Positions 17,130 through 26,769 of a DNA stretch of 64,000 nucleotides are shown in pieces; the first letter of the stretch is position 1, and the number at the start of each line of letters is the position of its first letter. Source of the DNA: Comamonadaceae bacterium (lineage in GTDB: Bacteria; Pseudomonadota; Gammaproteobacteria; Burkholderiales; Burkholderiaceae_C); contig CANJNC010000008.1 of the NCBI GenBank assembly GCA_947475685.1, forward strand, positions 25,676-89,675. Reading direction: 5' to 3'. The translations under genes and the position numbers were made by a program. The notes under the pieces were generated by a model that saw only the letters and a program-made list of their open reading frames with translations, was not told the origin of the DNA and did no database searches.

Positions 17130-18436
17130 AAAGCATCAAAGTAGGCCTTTTGGGCATAGGTACAGTGGGTCGTGGGACCTTTGAGGTTTTAAAGCGTAAT
17201 CAAGATGAAATTTCTAGGCGTGCAGGTCGTGGCATCGAGATCACGATGGTGGCAGACTTGGATGTCGCTCGTGCCCGTGAGATCGTAGGTGCAGATGTCC
17301 AAGTTGTCTCCAACGGACAAGACATCATCGACAACCCAGAGATCGATGTGGTGGTCGAGCTCATCGGGGGATATGGCATTGCAAAAGAGTTGATTTTAAA
17401 AGCCATCGCTGCAGGCAAACATGTCGTAACAGCAAATAAAGCCTTGATAGCGGTTCATGGATCTGAAATTTTTGCGGCTGCAAAAAACAAGGATGTGATG
17501 GTTTCATTTGAGGCTGCCGTGGCCGGAGGCATCCCAATCATCAAAGCTTTGCGTGAGGGCTTGACGGCCAATCGAATACAGTGGATTGCTGGCATTATCA
17601 ATGGAACCACGAACTTTATTCTCTCTGAGATGCGCGATAAAGGCTTGTCTTTTGAGGCCGTCTTGTCTCAAGCCCAGGCTTTGGGTTATGCCGAGGCAGA
17701 TCCTACGTTTGATATTGAGGGCATTGATGCGGCTCACAAAGCGACCATCATGGCCTCTTTGGCCTATGGGATTGAGGTTCAATTTGAGCGCGCCTACGTA
17801 GAAGGCATCACCAAGCTACAAGGTCAAGATATTCTCTACGCTGAGCAAATGGGATATCGATTAAAGTTGTTGGGCATTTCAAAGCGTGTGAAAAGTGGCG
17901 TTGAACTTCGCGTTCACCCCTGCCTGGTTCCCAGTAAGTGTTTGATTGCCAACGTGGAGGGTGCAATGAACGCGGTCATGGTTCATGCCGATGCTGTTGG
18001 CACGACGCTCTACTACGGCAAGGGTGCCGGTAGCGAGCCCACAGCCAGCGCCGTCATCGCTGATTTGGTGGACATGGCGAGAATGCAAAGCGCTCATCCA
18101 TCGCACAGAGTGCCGCCTCTGGCCTTTCAAGCCAATCGCATGAGTGATGACCCCATTCTTGATATGTCTGAAGTCATCACAAGTTATTACTTGCGTTTGC
18201 GCGTGGCGGATCAAGCGGGCGTGTTGGCCAAGGTCACCGGACTGCTTGCGCAATGCGATATCAGCATTGATGCCGTGTTGCAAAGACCAGCCAGTGAGGG
18301 AGAGAGTCAAACCGATTTGATCATTTTGACCCACAATTGTTTGGAAAAAGACATGAATCACGCGATTGGTGAAATTCAAAAACTGTCCTCTATTTTGGCG
18401 CCCATCGTTCGAATTAGAAAAGAAGAACTCAGCTGA
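17126..18436 (+). CDS. hom: homoserine dehydrogenase
   Basis: This 436-residue enzyme reduces aspartate semialdehyde to homoserine in the threonine and methionine pathways. It has an N-terminal Rossmann motif (LLGIGTVGRGTFEVL), VVTANKALIA, the catalytic-domain segment EGIDAAHKATIMAS, and a C-terminal ACT domain (about 350-436, LRVADQAGVLAKVTGLL), as in threonine-inhibited enzymes. Its start overlaps the aminotransferase stop, and its stop overlaps the thrC start (TGATG), so the three are translationally coupled. The homoserine also feeds metZ at 60.7 kb. Confidence 0.97.
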   Translation: MKSIKVGLLGIGTVGRGTFEVLKRNQDEISRRAGRGIEITMVADLDVARAREIVGADVQVVSNGQDIIDNPEIDVVVELIGGYGIAKELILKAIAAGKHVVTANKALIAVHGSEIFAAAKNKDVMVSFEAAVAGGIPIIKALREGLTANRIQWIAGIINGTTNFILSEMRDKGLSFEAVLSQAQALGYAEADPTFDIEGIDAAHKATIMASLAYGIEVQFERAYVEGITKLQGQDILYAEQMGYRLKLLGISKRVKSGVELRVHPCLVPSKCLIANVEGAMNAVMVHADAVGTTLYYGKGAGSEPTASAVIADLVDMARMQSAHPSHRVPPLAFQANRMSDDPILDMSEVITSYYLRLRVADQAGVLAKVTGLLAQCDISIDAVLQRPASEGESQTDLIILTHNCLEKDMNHAIGEIQKLSSILAPIVRIRKEELS

Positions 18437-19866
18437 TGAAATATCTGTCGACCCGGGGACTGCCCCAAAAAAGATCTTTCTGCGATATTTTGCTCGAAGG
18501 CCTGGCACCCGATGGTGGTCTGTATTTGCCCGAGCACTATCCTCAAATTGATGCGAAAGAGCTGAAAAAACTTGAACTTATTTTTTTTCAGGAAGGTTAT
18601 GCGAGTTTGGCATTTTCTCTTTTGAGTCTTTTCATTGATGATATTCCAAGTGCTGATTTAAAAGGTCTTTGTGATAAAACTTACACGAAAGCAGTTTTTG
18701 GTTCTGAAAAAATTGCCCCTGTCAGGGCTTTGACGGATGGACTTTTTATTCAGGCTCTCTCCAATGGCCCAACGCTTGCCTTTAAAGACATGGCCATGCA
18801 GTTGCTTGGTAATTTGTTTGAATATGAGCTGAATAGAAAAAATCAAGAACTCAATATTTTGGGAGCCACTTCTGGCGACACAGGAAGTGCCGCAGAGTAC
18901 GCTATGCGAGGAAAAAAAGGTATTCGAGTTTTCATGACAAGTCCCAAAGGGAGAATGAGCCCTTTTCAACAAGCGCAAATGTTTAGCTTGTTGGATGACA
19001 ATATATTTAACATTGCCGTTGAGGGCGTTTTTGATGATTGTCAAGATATTGTAAAAGCCGTTTCAAATGATTTGCCATTGAAGAAACAACTGAAAATTGG
19101 CACTGTCAATTCCATCAATTGGGCGAGACTTTTGGCGCAGGTGGTCTATTACTTTGCTGGGTATTTTCAAGCAAAAGCGATGAGCGCCAAGACGCACATC
19201 AGTTTTGCTGTTCCGAGTGGTAATTTTGGCAATGTATGCGCCGCTCATGTGGCTCGCATGATGGGACTTCCTATCCATCAGTTGATCGTTGCGACCAATG
19301 AAAACAACGTGTTGGATGAATTTTTTAAAACTGGAATTTATCGCGTCAGATCAAGTGCGGACACACACGAGACCTCAAGCCCTTCAATGGATATTTCCAA
19401 AGCCAGTAATTTTGAGCGTTTCATCTTTGATTTATTGGAAAAAGATGGTGCGCTGACAAGCAAGCTTTTCTCCAAAGATATTCATGCACAAGGATTTTTT
19501 GATTTAAGTGCAGACCCACGTTTCAAGGCTATTTTCAGCAAGTTTGGGTTCACGAGTGGCTCAAGCACTCATCAAAACCGACTTCAGACAATCAAGGACG
19601 TTTATACAAAGTATCATGAAATTATTGATCCTCACACAGCCGACGGTTTGAAAGTCGCCCAAGCACGTTTGGTCGAAGATGAGGTGATTGTGGTCTTGGA
19701 GACAGCGTTGCCCATCAAGTTTGCTTCAACCATCATAGAAGCTTTGGGCATAGAGCCTCCACGACCAGAGGCATTTGAGGGCATTGAGTCTTTGCCAAAG
19801 AGAGTAGCCGTGATGCCAGCCGATGTACAAAAGATCAAAGATTTTATGCTTGAGAATGTAAGCTAA
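18436..19866 (+). CDS. thrC: threonine synthase
   Basis: This 476-residue PLP enzyme converts phosphohomoserine to threonine. The PLP Lys is in TLAFKDMAMQ at about residue 117, followed by the GATSGDTGSAA phosphate-binding loop; the N-terminal YLSTRG is typical of the long proteobacterial and fungal form. It follows hom with a one-base overlap. A homoserine kinase gene is not in the window and must be elsewhere. Confidence 0.97.
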   Translation: MKYLSTRGLPQKRSFCDILLEGLAPDGGLYLPEHYPQIDAKELKKLELIFFQEGYASLAFSLLSLFIDDIPSADLKGLCDKTYTKAVFGSEKIAPVRALTDGLFIQALSNGPTLAFKDMAMQLLGNLFEYELNRKNQELNILGATSGDTGSAAEYAMRGKKGIRVFMTSPKGRMSPFQQAQMFSLLDDNIFNIAVEGVFDDCQDIVKAVSNDLPLKKQLKIGTVNSINWARLLAQVVYYFAGYFQAKAMSAKTHISFAVPSGNFGNVCAAHVARMMGLPIHQLIVATNENNVLDEFFKTGIYRVRSSADTHETSSPSMDISKASNFERFIFDLLEKDGALTSKLFSKDIHAQGFFDLSADPRFKAIFSKFGFTSGSSTHQNRLQTIKDVYTKYHEIIDPHTADGLKVAQARLVEDEVIVVLETALPIKFASTIIEALGIEPPRPEAFEGIESLPKRVAVMPADVQKIKDFMLENVS

Positions 19867-19879
19867 TTGTCTTTTGAGG

Positions 19880-19978
19880 TTGTATTTTGAGGATCCTTTT
19901 AAAAAGGATGTTGAAGATTTTCAAGTCGTGAGCTGTCGGCTCACTTTCCCACACCAAGAGCAAGAGTTTTTCGAATGA
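19880..19978 (+). CDS. possible small ORF overlapping moeA
   Basis: A TTG-started frame of 32 codons runs through most of the thrC-moeA gap and ends in TGA overlapping the moeA ATG (ATGA). The peptide is acidic (YFEDPFKKDVEDF, then RLTFPHQEQEFFE). The exact stop-start coupling is what suggests translation. There is no recognised family and the length is within chance, so this is a weak call. Confidence 0.25.
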   Translation: MYFEDPFKKDVEDFQVVSCRLTFPHQEQEFFE

Positions 19979-21219
19979 GTAGACCCCCTTTGATGAGCCT
20001 AGAGCAAGCTTTGGAGATCGTTATCTCTCAAGCACATGCCGCCCCGATGAAAGCCGAGGAGATTTCATGCTTTGAGGCCGATGGACGCGTCTTGTTGACT
20101 GACTTGATCGCTCCTCTAGAGGTCCCCTCTAGGGACAACAGTGCCATGGATGGTTATGCCATCAATGTGGCAGATTCAATCGTCCCAAATGCCGCTCTAA
20201 AAGTCACTCAGCGCATTCCCGCAGGCACAACAGGTCAAACACTTTTGGCTGGGCAAGCTGCTCGTATTTTTACGGGAGCTTGGATACCAGATGGTGCAGA
20301 TGCAGTGGTGATGCAAGAAGATTGCTTGTTGGACGGTGAACAGCTGCAACTTCAAAAAACCGTTCTTAAGGGGCAGTGGATCAGAAAACAAGGCGAGGAT
20401 GTCAAATTGGGCCAGACGGTTCTTAAGGCCGGCGAGCGTTTAAATCCAGCCTCTTTGGGTTTGGCTGCAAGCATTGGACAGAATCGTTTGTGGGTTGCCA
20501 AGAAACCTCGGGTTGCCTTGTTTTCAACGGGAGATGAATTGGTGATGCCTGGTGAGGTTGAGCCAAAAGACATGAAGCCAGGCTCAATTTACAATTCAAA
20601 TCGTTTTTTTCTGCGATCGCTTTTGATTCGATTGGGTTGTGAGGTGACCGACATGGGGATTGTGCCCGATGATCAAGAATCCACAATGGATGCCTTGTCG
20701 TTTGCAGCTCAGGGTCACGATCTGATTTTGACCAGTGGAGGGGTATCCGTTGGAGAAGAGGATCACGTCAAACCGAGCGTGCAGGCGCTAGGTGCCTTGA
20801 ATTTATGGTCCTTGTCCATGAAGCCAGGCAAACCTTTTGCGCTGGGTCATATCAATGCAGCGGGTCAATCTTCTTTGAAAACACATTTCATGGGTTTGCC
20901 CGGAAACCCAGTCTCTAGTTTTGTCACATTTTTAATTTTAGTGCGTCCCTTTTTATTGGCGCTCCAAGGGGCCAGTCATTTGCTGCCCAAGATTCAAACC
21001 TTACCAGCTCATTTTGAGCTGCCAAAAGCCGATGCAAGGAGAGAATTTTTGCGGGTGAAAAAAAATGATCAAGGTGGTTTAGATCTCTTTAAGAACCAAA
21101 GCTCTGGGGTGTTGACCTCTTGTGTCTGGGCAGATGGATTGCTGGACAATCCATCTCAACAAACCATCAAATATGGTCAGATGGTCAGCTATTTGTCATT
21201 TTCCGAATTGTTCACTTGA
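19975..21219 (+). CDS. moeA: molybdopterin molybdotransferase
   Basis: This 414-residue protein inserts molybdate into adenylated molybdopterin. Domain marks are SRDNSAMDGYAI near residues 44-55, the central TGDELVMPGE and LTSGGVSVGEEDH of the MPT-binding fold, and GLPGNPVSSFVTF near 303-315. It leads moeA-moaD-moaE. The window also holds a ModA-like binding protein, but no molybdoenzyme is present. Confidence 0.96.
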   Translation: MSRPPLMSLEQALEIVISQAHAAPMKAEEISCFEADGRVLLTDLIAPLEVPSRDNSAMDGYAINVADSIVPNAALKVTQRIPAGTTGQTLLAGQAARIFTGAWIPDGADAVVMQEDCLLDGEQLQLQKTVLKGQWIRKQGEDVKLGQTVLKAGERLNPASLGLAASIGQNRLWVAKKPRVALFSTGDELVMPGEVEPKDMKPGSIYNSNRFFLRSLLIRLGCEVTDMGIVPDDQESTMDALSFAAQGHDLILTSGGVSVGEEDHVKPSVQALGALNLWSLSMKPGKPFALGHINAAGQSSLKTHFMGLPGNPVSSFVTFLILVRPFLLALQGASHLLPKIQTLPAHFELPKADARREFLRVKKNDQGGLDLFKNQSSGVLTSCVWADGLLDNPSQQTIKYGQMVSYLSFSELFT

Positions 21220-21234
21220 GTAAAAAAATCTGTG

Positions 21235-21486
21235 ATGAAAATCATTATCAAATATTTTGCGTCCATTCGAGAATCTATGGGCAGAGGTGAGGAGCTTTAT
21301 GAAACGAGCGCCAATGATCTTCAGGCTTTGCGATTGGAATTGATTGCAATTGGGTCTCCCTACTCGGAGTCTTTGGCTATAGGAAAAGCCATCCGAGTGG
21401 CTTTGAACCAAGAATTGGTCGGTGCGAGCGCTTTGATTAAAACAAATGATGAGATTGCATTTTTCCCACCAGTGACCGGAGGTTGA
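21235..21486 (+). CDS. moaD: molybdopterin synthase small subunit
   Basis: This 83-residue ubiquitin-like sulfur carrier ends in the required Gly-Gly (PPVTGG), which is thiocarboxylated to donate sulfur to precursor Z. I start at the ATG at 21235 rather than the GTG directly before it. It lies between moeA (15 bases) and moaE (6 bases) and works with MoaE as the heterotetrameric molybdopterin synthase. Confidence 0.93.
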   Translation: MKIIIKYFASIRESMGRGEELYETSANDLQALRLELIAIGSPYSESLAIGKAIRVALNQELVGASALIKTNDEIAFFPPVTGG

Positions 21487-21492
21487 AGGTTT

Positions 21493-21969
21493 GTGAATTA
21501 TTCAGTTTCCATTCAAAAAGAAGACTTCGATCTTTCTCATGAAGTTGCCCATCTGCGAAAAGGGGATCCTCGTGTGGGAGCTGTTTGTTCATTCGTTGGT
21601 ACTGTCAGGTCTCATGGGGATGGTCAAACCGTGACGGCCTTGGAGCTTGAGCATTACGCAGGTATGACAGAGAAATCGATTGAGAAAATGATCACGCTAG
21701 CTCGTGAGCGTTTTGATATTTGGGGCGCGCGAGTTGTGCACCGAGTAGGAGTGCTTAACTTAGAGGATCAAATTGTTTTGGTGGCTGTGAGTTCTGCCCA
21801 TCGAGCAGAGAGCTTCAAAGCGTGCGAATTCCTCATGGACTATTTGAAAACGCAGGCCCCTTTTTGGAAAAGAGAGTGCACGCCTGAAGGCTCTCACTGG
21901 GTTGATGCAAGGGTCTCAGATGATCAAGCCTTGGCAAAATGGGGCATTCAATCTGACAATGCGATTTAA
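21493..21969 (+). CDS. moaE: molybdopterin synthase catalytic subunit
   Basis: This 158-residue large subunit converts precursor Z to molybdopterin with MoaD. It shows GAVCSFVGTVRSH, LELEHYAGMTEKSI, VHRVGVL and the late APFWKRE, with the active-site Lys. The start is a GTG with a close AAGG site. It ends the molybdenum-cofactor cluster and converges on the unknown minus-strand gene. Confidence 0.95.
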   Translation: MNYSVSIQKEDFDLSHEVAHLRKGDPRVGAVCSFVGTVRSHGDGQTVTALELEHYAGMTEKSIEKMITLARERFDIWGARVVHRVGVLNLEDQIVLVAVSSAHRAESFKACEFLMDYLKTQAPFWKRECTPEGSHWVDARVSDDQALAKWGIQSDNAI

Positions 21970-21992
21970 ATTGCAGCTTGCGTAAACCGTGT

Positions 21993-22562
21993 TTAGTTGA
22001 GATAGCCGCTATTGGACGTCCATCCGGCCAAAAGATCCGGGGCATAGTTGCCATCTGTTGCATGATGGGTCTCGCTGGTAAGCTTCCATTCTGAATTTTC
22101 GATTGCTTTGGAAAGCAAGTGTTTAAAGCCTTGAAGCAAGTTTTTGTCGAGTGTGAGTTCGAGCATTCTTTCGTTGTCTTTGATTTTCTCGCACAAGTCC
22201 AACTTCAATCCCTCGTTGTCCAAAAGTGTGGCCTGAAGGTTGGTTACAAGCAACGGGCGAGTTCCTGTCAGGGGGTCCTTTAATTGCTCAAAGGGTGTAG
22301 AGAAGTTTGAGTTCTCAAGGGCTTGGTGGTGAATCAAGTCTGCCATGTGCTGCTTGCTTTGATCGTCGTTCAAAGGTCGATTGATGTCCTTTTGACGATT
22401 GAGCAGTTCAATATTTAACTTCTCCAGGGCGGGAAGGAATTGCAAAGAAATCTTGCGCGTGAGCCAAACTTCAACAAGTTCCTTTTTTTGCGTATTCATG
22501 CGCACTAAAACCCGATCCTCTAAGGGGTCGTGATCAATGCTGATTTGATGAATATTTGTCAT
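21993..22562 (-). CDS. conserved protein of unknown function
   Basis: I do not recognise a named family. The 189-residue protein starts with TNIHQISIDHDPLEDRVLVRMNT (split here at the predicted strand), has a central KEL-rich helix region, and ends in a YAPDLLAGWTSNSGYLN tail. It lacks a signal peptide or membrane segment. A longer frame begins at a TTG at 22622 with an AAGGGGGAG site only three bases away; the extra 20 residues are His/Asn-rich and look non-coding, so I prefer the ATG at 22562. It is divergent from clpB, whose heat-shock promoter lies in the shared gap. Confidence 0.6.
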   Translation of the reverse strand: MTNIHQISIDHDPLEDRVLVRMNTQKKELVEVWLTRKISLQFLPALEKLNIELLNRQKDINRPLNDDQSKQHMADLIHHQALENSNFSTPFEQLKDPLTGTRPLLVTNLQATLLDNEGLKLDLCEKIKDNERMLELTLDKNLLQGFKHLLSKAIENSEWKLTSETHHATDGNYAPDLLAGWTSNSGYLN

Positions 22563-22631
22563 GAGGATATGATTTTGTTGATGAATGTGGTGATTTGAGT
22601 TGGTTGAGCGAAACTTTTTCAATTTCTCCCC

Positions 22632-22659
22632 CTTGAAAAGGGGTAATCAAGCCTCACCT
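22632..22659 (+). promoter_or_regulatory. sigma-32 type promoter of clpB
   Basis: CTTGAAA at 22632-22638 and CCTCACCT at 22652-22659 are separated by 13 bases. They match the heat-shock consensus CTTGAAA-N11-16-CCCCATNT except for two positions in the second box. They lie about 50 bases upstream of the clpB ATG. The -35 sits in a short inverted repeat CCCCTT-GAA-AAGGGG (22629-22643). Confidence 0.6.
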
Positions 22660-22707
22660 GTGTTTTCAATGAAGTCTTATTATTAATCAAAAAAACGAGT
22701 AAAAGCC

Positions 22708-25323
22708 ATGCGAATCGACAAACTCACGACTAAATTGCAAGAAGCATTGGCCGACGCGCAGTCTTTGGCGCTCAAACACGACAATTCCTCAATCGAGTGT
22801 GCGCATTTGGTCATCGCGCTCCTTGAGCAGCACGACAGCGTTACGCCGTTACTGCAACGCGCTGGTGTCGATACCAAAGCCCTCTCCAAAGGTGTTTTGG
22901 CTTTGTTAAATCGCTTACCCAAGACCCAATCGAGCGAACAAGTCCAAGTGGGCAGGGATGTGGTTACGCTCATGCAGTTGGCTGAGAAAGAATCGATGAA
23001 GAGAGGCGATCAGTTTGTTGCCAGTGAATTGTTTTTTTATGTTTTAGCTGACTTCAAGAGTGAATGCGCTCAGCTCTGTCGGGATCACGGATTGAATAAA
23101 GCCACCATGGAGGTGGCCATCAAGGCCTTAAGAGGAGGCGATAGTGTTCAATCGGCCAACTCTGAAGGGCAACGTGAAGCACTTCAAAAGTATTGTGTGG
23201 ATTTGACAGAGCGTGCACGAAAGGGCAAGTTGGACCCCGTGATTGGGCGAGACGATGAGATTCGCCGTGCAATTCAAGTCTTACAAAGAAGGACCAAAAA
23301 CAATCCCGTTCTGATCGGTGAGCCTGGTGTAGGCAAGACCGCGATCGTAGAGGGTTTGGCTCAACGAATTGTTGCTGGCGAGGTGCCAGAGTCCTTGAAA
23401 GGCAAGCGCGTTTTGTCTCTCGACATGGCAGCTTTATTGGCAGGGGCTAAATTTAGAGGTGAGTTTGAAGAGCGCTTGAAAACAGTTTTAAATGAATTGG
23501 CCAAAGACGAGGGGCAAACCATTGTCTTTATTGATGAACTTCACACCATGGTTGGTGCTGGTAAGGCAGAAGGTGCCATGGATGCAGGCAACATGCTCAA
23601 GCCCGCTTTGGCTCGGGGTGAGTTGCATTGCGTGGGAGCGACAACGTTAGATGAGTATAGAAAGTTCATTGAAAAAGATGCCGCTTTAGAGAGACGTTTT
23701 CAAAAAATCATTGTGGGTGAACCCAGCGTAGAGGCGACTATTGCAATTTTGCGTGGCTTGCAAGAGAAATACGAAGTTCATCATGGAGTGGAGATCACAG
23801 ATCCAGCGATCGTTGCTGCTGCTGAGTTGTCGCATCGCTACATTACCGACCGGTTTTTACCTGATAAAGCCATTGATTTGATCGATGAAGCGGCGGCTAA
23901 AATTAAAATTGAAATTGACTCCAAACCTGAGATCATGGACAAGCTTGATCGTCGACTCATACAATTAAAAATTGAACGCGAAGCGGTTAAAAAAGAGACC
24001 GATGAGGCCTCGCAAAAGAGATTGCTCCTCTTGGAAGAGGAAATGCAAAAGTTGGAAAAAGAGCTGGCTGATCTCGAAGAAATATGGAGAAGCGAAAAAG
24101 CGTCTGCACAAGGCGGTGCTTTGATCAAGGAAGAGATGGACCGAATTCGCTTTCAAATTGAAGAGTTCACAAGAAAGGGGCAATTCGATCAAGTCGCAGA
24201 GTTGCAGTACGGGAAGTTGCCTGAGTTGGAGAAACGACTCAAAGAGGCCAATGCCAACGAGAGTCAAGCCCATCAATCGGGTGAGGGGAGAAAGAATAAA
24301 TTGCTTCGCACCCAAGTCGGTGCAGAAGAAATTGCTGAGGTCGTGGCTCGAGCCACGGGGATTCCCGTCTCCAAGCTCATGCAAGGCGAGAGAGACAAGT
24401 TGCTAAAAATGGAGAGTTTCTTGCATCTGCGGGTGGTCGCTCAGGAAGAGGCCATAGGTGCTGTCGCCAATGCAATTCGCCGCTCGAGGGCTGGCCTAGG
24501 AGATCCCAACAGGCCCACGGGATCTTTTTTGTTTCTTGGCCCCACCGGGGTGGGTAAAACCGAGCTGTGTAAAGCCCTGGCTGGCTTCATGTTTGACAGC
24601 GAAGACCACCTCATACGAATTGACATGAGTGAATTCATGGAGAAGCATTCGGTCAGTCGACTAATTGGCGCGCCTCCCGGTTATGTTGGATACGATGAAG
24701 GGGGTTATTTGACCGAGGCTGTTCGCAGAAAGCCCTATTCGGTCATTTTGCTCGATGAGATAGAAAAAGCACATCCCGATGTGTTCAATGTCTTGCTACA
24801 AGTCTTGGATGATGGTCGTTTGACCGATGGACAAGGGCGAACAGTTGACTTTAAAAATACGGTTTTGGTGATGACTTCCAATATAGGTTCTCGGCTGATA
24901 CAACAAAAGCTTGGTCATGATCTTCAAGAAATCAAGGACGCAGTCAATGAGGAGTTAAAGCAGCATTTTCGCCCCGAGTTTTTAAATCGAATTGATGAAA
25001 CGGTGGTCTTTCATTCTTTGAGTGCTGACAACATCTCTAAAATTGCAGATATTCAATTGCAAATTTTGTCAATGCGTTTGGCCAAGATAGATTTGGCTTT
25101 GAAAATATCGCCTGCTGCACTTGCCGAATTGGCCAAGGTGGGCTTTGATCCCCAATATGGGGCCAGGCCCCTTAAAAGAGCCATACAGCAACGCATTGAA
25201 AACCCGCTGTCTAAGTTGTTGCTTGAAGGGTATTTCCATCCAAAAGATGCGATACAGATCAATGTCGACCCTGTGAGGAGTCCTGGAGAGTTTTTCTTTA
25301 CCAAAGAAGCCTTGCCGGCTTAG
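22708..25323 (+). CDS. clpB: disaggregase chaperone ClpB
   Basis: This 871-residue hexameric AAA+ chaperone rescues aggregated proteins with DnaK. It has the two-repeat N-terminal Clp domain (1-145), the first AAA module with Walker [14 protein letters not shown] (about 205), the long coiled-coil M domain (about 400-535, rich in Glu/Lys/Leu) and the second module with [12 protein letters not shown] (about 610). The M domain distinguishes ClpB from ClpA. The length matches the family. A heat-shock type promoter precedes it, so it should be induced by heat and protein stress. Confidence 0.98.
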   Translation: MRIDKLTTKLQEALADAQSLALKHDNSSIECAHLVIALLEQHDSVTPLLQRAGVDTKALSKGVLALLNRLPKTQSSEQVQVGRDVVTLMQLAEKESMKRGDQFVASELFFYVLADFKSECAQLCRDHGLNKATMEVAIKALRGGDSVQSANSEGQREALQKYCVDLTERARKGKLDPVIGRDDEIRRAIQVLQRRTKNNPVLIGEPGVGKTAIVEGLAQRIVAGEVPESLKGKRVLSLDMAALLAGAKFRGEFEERLKTVLNELAKDEGQTIVFIDELHTMVGAGKAEGAMDAGNMLKPALARGELHCVGATTLDEYRKFIEKDAALERRFQKIIVGEPSVEATIAILRGLQEKYEVHHGVEITDPAIVAAAELSHRYITDRFLPDKAIDLIDEAAAKIKIEIDSKPEIMDKLDRRLIQLKIEREAVKKETDEASQKRLLLLEEEMQKLEKELADLEEIWRSEKASAQGGALIKEEMDRIRFQIEEFTRKGQFDQVAELQYGKLPELEKRLKEANANESQAHQSGEGRKNKLLRTQVGAEEIAEVVARATGIPVSKLMQGERDKLLKMESFLHLRVVAQEEAIGAVANAIRRSRAGLGDPNRPTGSFLFLGPTGVGKTELCKALAGFMFDSEDHLIRIDMSEFMEKHSVSRLIGAPPGYVGYDEGGYLTEAVRRKPYSVILLDEIEKAHPDVFNVLLQVLDDGRLTDGQGRTVDFKNTVLVMTSNIGSRLIQQKLGHDLQEIKDAVNEELKQHFRPEFLNRIDETVVFHSLSADNISKIADIQLQILSMRLAKIDLALKISPAALAELAKVGFDPQYGARPLKRAIQQRIENPLSKLLLEGYFHPKDAIQINVDPVRSPGEFFFTKEALPA

Positions 25324-25538
25324 TCCATCGTCCCTTAAGCATTCTGTCTTGTCCAAGGCGCATACTGAGTGAGTTGCGTTTTCATGCAGGCGTTCAGGAT
25401 TAAGATGGTTTAAGCAAGCAAGCCCGCCTTGTGGGAAAATAAAGACCTCAGGACTTGGCGACTTGGGGTTTTCCTTGCTGAACAATGGAAAGCTTCGCGT
25501 GTTGGGTCTTCCCTGATAGCAAACTTAAATCTCTTTAA

Positions 25539-26762
25539 ATGAACACTGCTTCCATTTCCTCCTCAACTGCGGAGGTCACTCTTGCTGAGGATGCCAAAAT
25601 CATAGCATTGGTCGGTTTGGCCCATTCGAGTTCACATTTTTCTCACTTGATATTGCCCTTGATGTTTCCAGTTTTTATCAAGGCGTTTGGTTTGAGTTAT
25701 TCCGCTCTTGGATTCGTGATGAGCGTGTTTTTCTTTATCTCTGGTGTAGGTCAAGCAGGTTCGGGTTTTGTGGTTGATAAGGTGGGTGCCAGACCCGTGA
25801 TGTTTGTATCTCTCTTGATTTTGGCCGCAGGATGCTTTTGGACATCCAATGCACAAGGTTATCAAGACTTGATCATCGTGGCGATCTTGTTGGGTCTGGG
25901 TAACTGTTCCTTTCACCCGATGGACTACACCATTTTGAATCAGCGTGTATCTGCCAAACGCATTGGCTACGCTTATTCAGCCCATGGTTTGACGGGCAAT
26001 TTAGGTTGGGCTGTGGCGCCAGTGTTCATGGTGGGAATCACCCAGATGAGCAGTTGGCAAACAGCCTTTTTTTGTGCAGGTCTGGTTTTCTTGGTCATTG
26101 CTGGGGTTTTGATTGTTTACAAAGAGAGCATATTGACCCATCCCCAGATCAAGCCCAAAATAGCAGAAACGGGTGAGCACACTTCTATTTTGAAACTGCC
26201 CATGGTTTGGTGGTGTTTTTCCTTCTTTTTCTTTTCAACAATCACCTTGGCCGTTGTACAGAATTATTCGGTGATTATTTTGCAGTCCTTGTACAGCGTG
26301 AGTCTTCAATCGGCGACGATGACGCTTACAAGCTATATGCTTTGTGCAGCAGTAGGCATGCTCAGTGGCGGATTTGTGGCTGCCAAATGGCCAACACAAA
26401 GCGATCAAGTGGTGGCCACTTGCATGGCCGTTGCAGCGCTGTTGATCGCTTTATGTGCCTCGACTTGGTTAAGTGGCCTTTGGGCCATGGTGTTCTTGGC
26501 AGCGACGGGTTTTGCCTTAGGCATTGGTGGCCCATCTAGAGATATGATGATTCGAAATGCAACGCCAAAGGGTGCAACAGGTCGAGTCTATGGCGTTGTC
26601 TACTCTGGTCTAGATGCGGGCTTCGCTGTTGCGCCCACTTTGTTTGGATATTTTATGGATCACACTTGGTTTTCTGGTGTTTTGTTGTGTTCAGCGCTGA
26701 CTTTGATGGTCGGTGTCTTTTTTGCGTTTGCCGTTGGACGGCAAGCGATTAATGCTGTTTGA
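25539..26762 (+). CDS. MFS transporter
   Basis: This 407-residue membrane protein has about 12 hydrophobic helices and the MFS loop pattern between helices 2 and 3 (GFVVDKVGARPV). The family contains organic-acid and cyanate carriers; the substrate is not clear. It is 7 bases upstream of the ThDP-enzyme start and may overlap it if that gene starts at 26752, so the two probably form a transporter/enzyme pair. Confidence 0.88.
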   Translation: MNTASISSSTAEVTLAEDAKIIALVGLAHSSSHFSHLILPLMFPVFIKAFGLSYSALGFVMSVFFFISGVGQAGSGFVVDKVGARPVMFVSLLILAAGCFWTSNAQGYQDLIIVAILLGLGNCSFHPMDYTILNQRVSAKRIGYAYSAHGLTGNLGWAVAPVFMVGITQMSSWQTAFFCAGLVFLVIAGVLIVYKESILTHPQIKPKIAETGEHTSILKLPMVWWCFSFFFFSTITLAVVQNYSVIILQSLYSVSLQSATMTLTSYMLCAAVGMLSGGFVAAKWPTQSDQVVATCMAVAALLIALCASTWLSGLWAMVFLAATGFALGIGGPSRDMMIRNATPKGATGRVYGVVYSGLDAGFAVAPTLFGYFMDHTWFSGVLLCSALTLMVGVFFAFAVGRQAINAV

Positions 26763-26769
26763 GATCAAT

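Noticed and set aside
17879..18508. 209-residue minus-strand frame
   Set aside because: It is the antisense of hom and the thrC start, with no family features.
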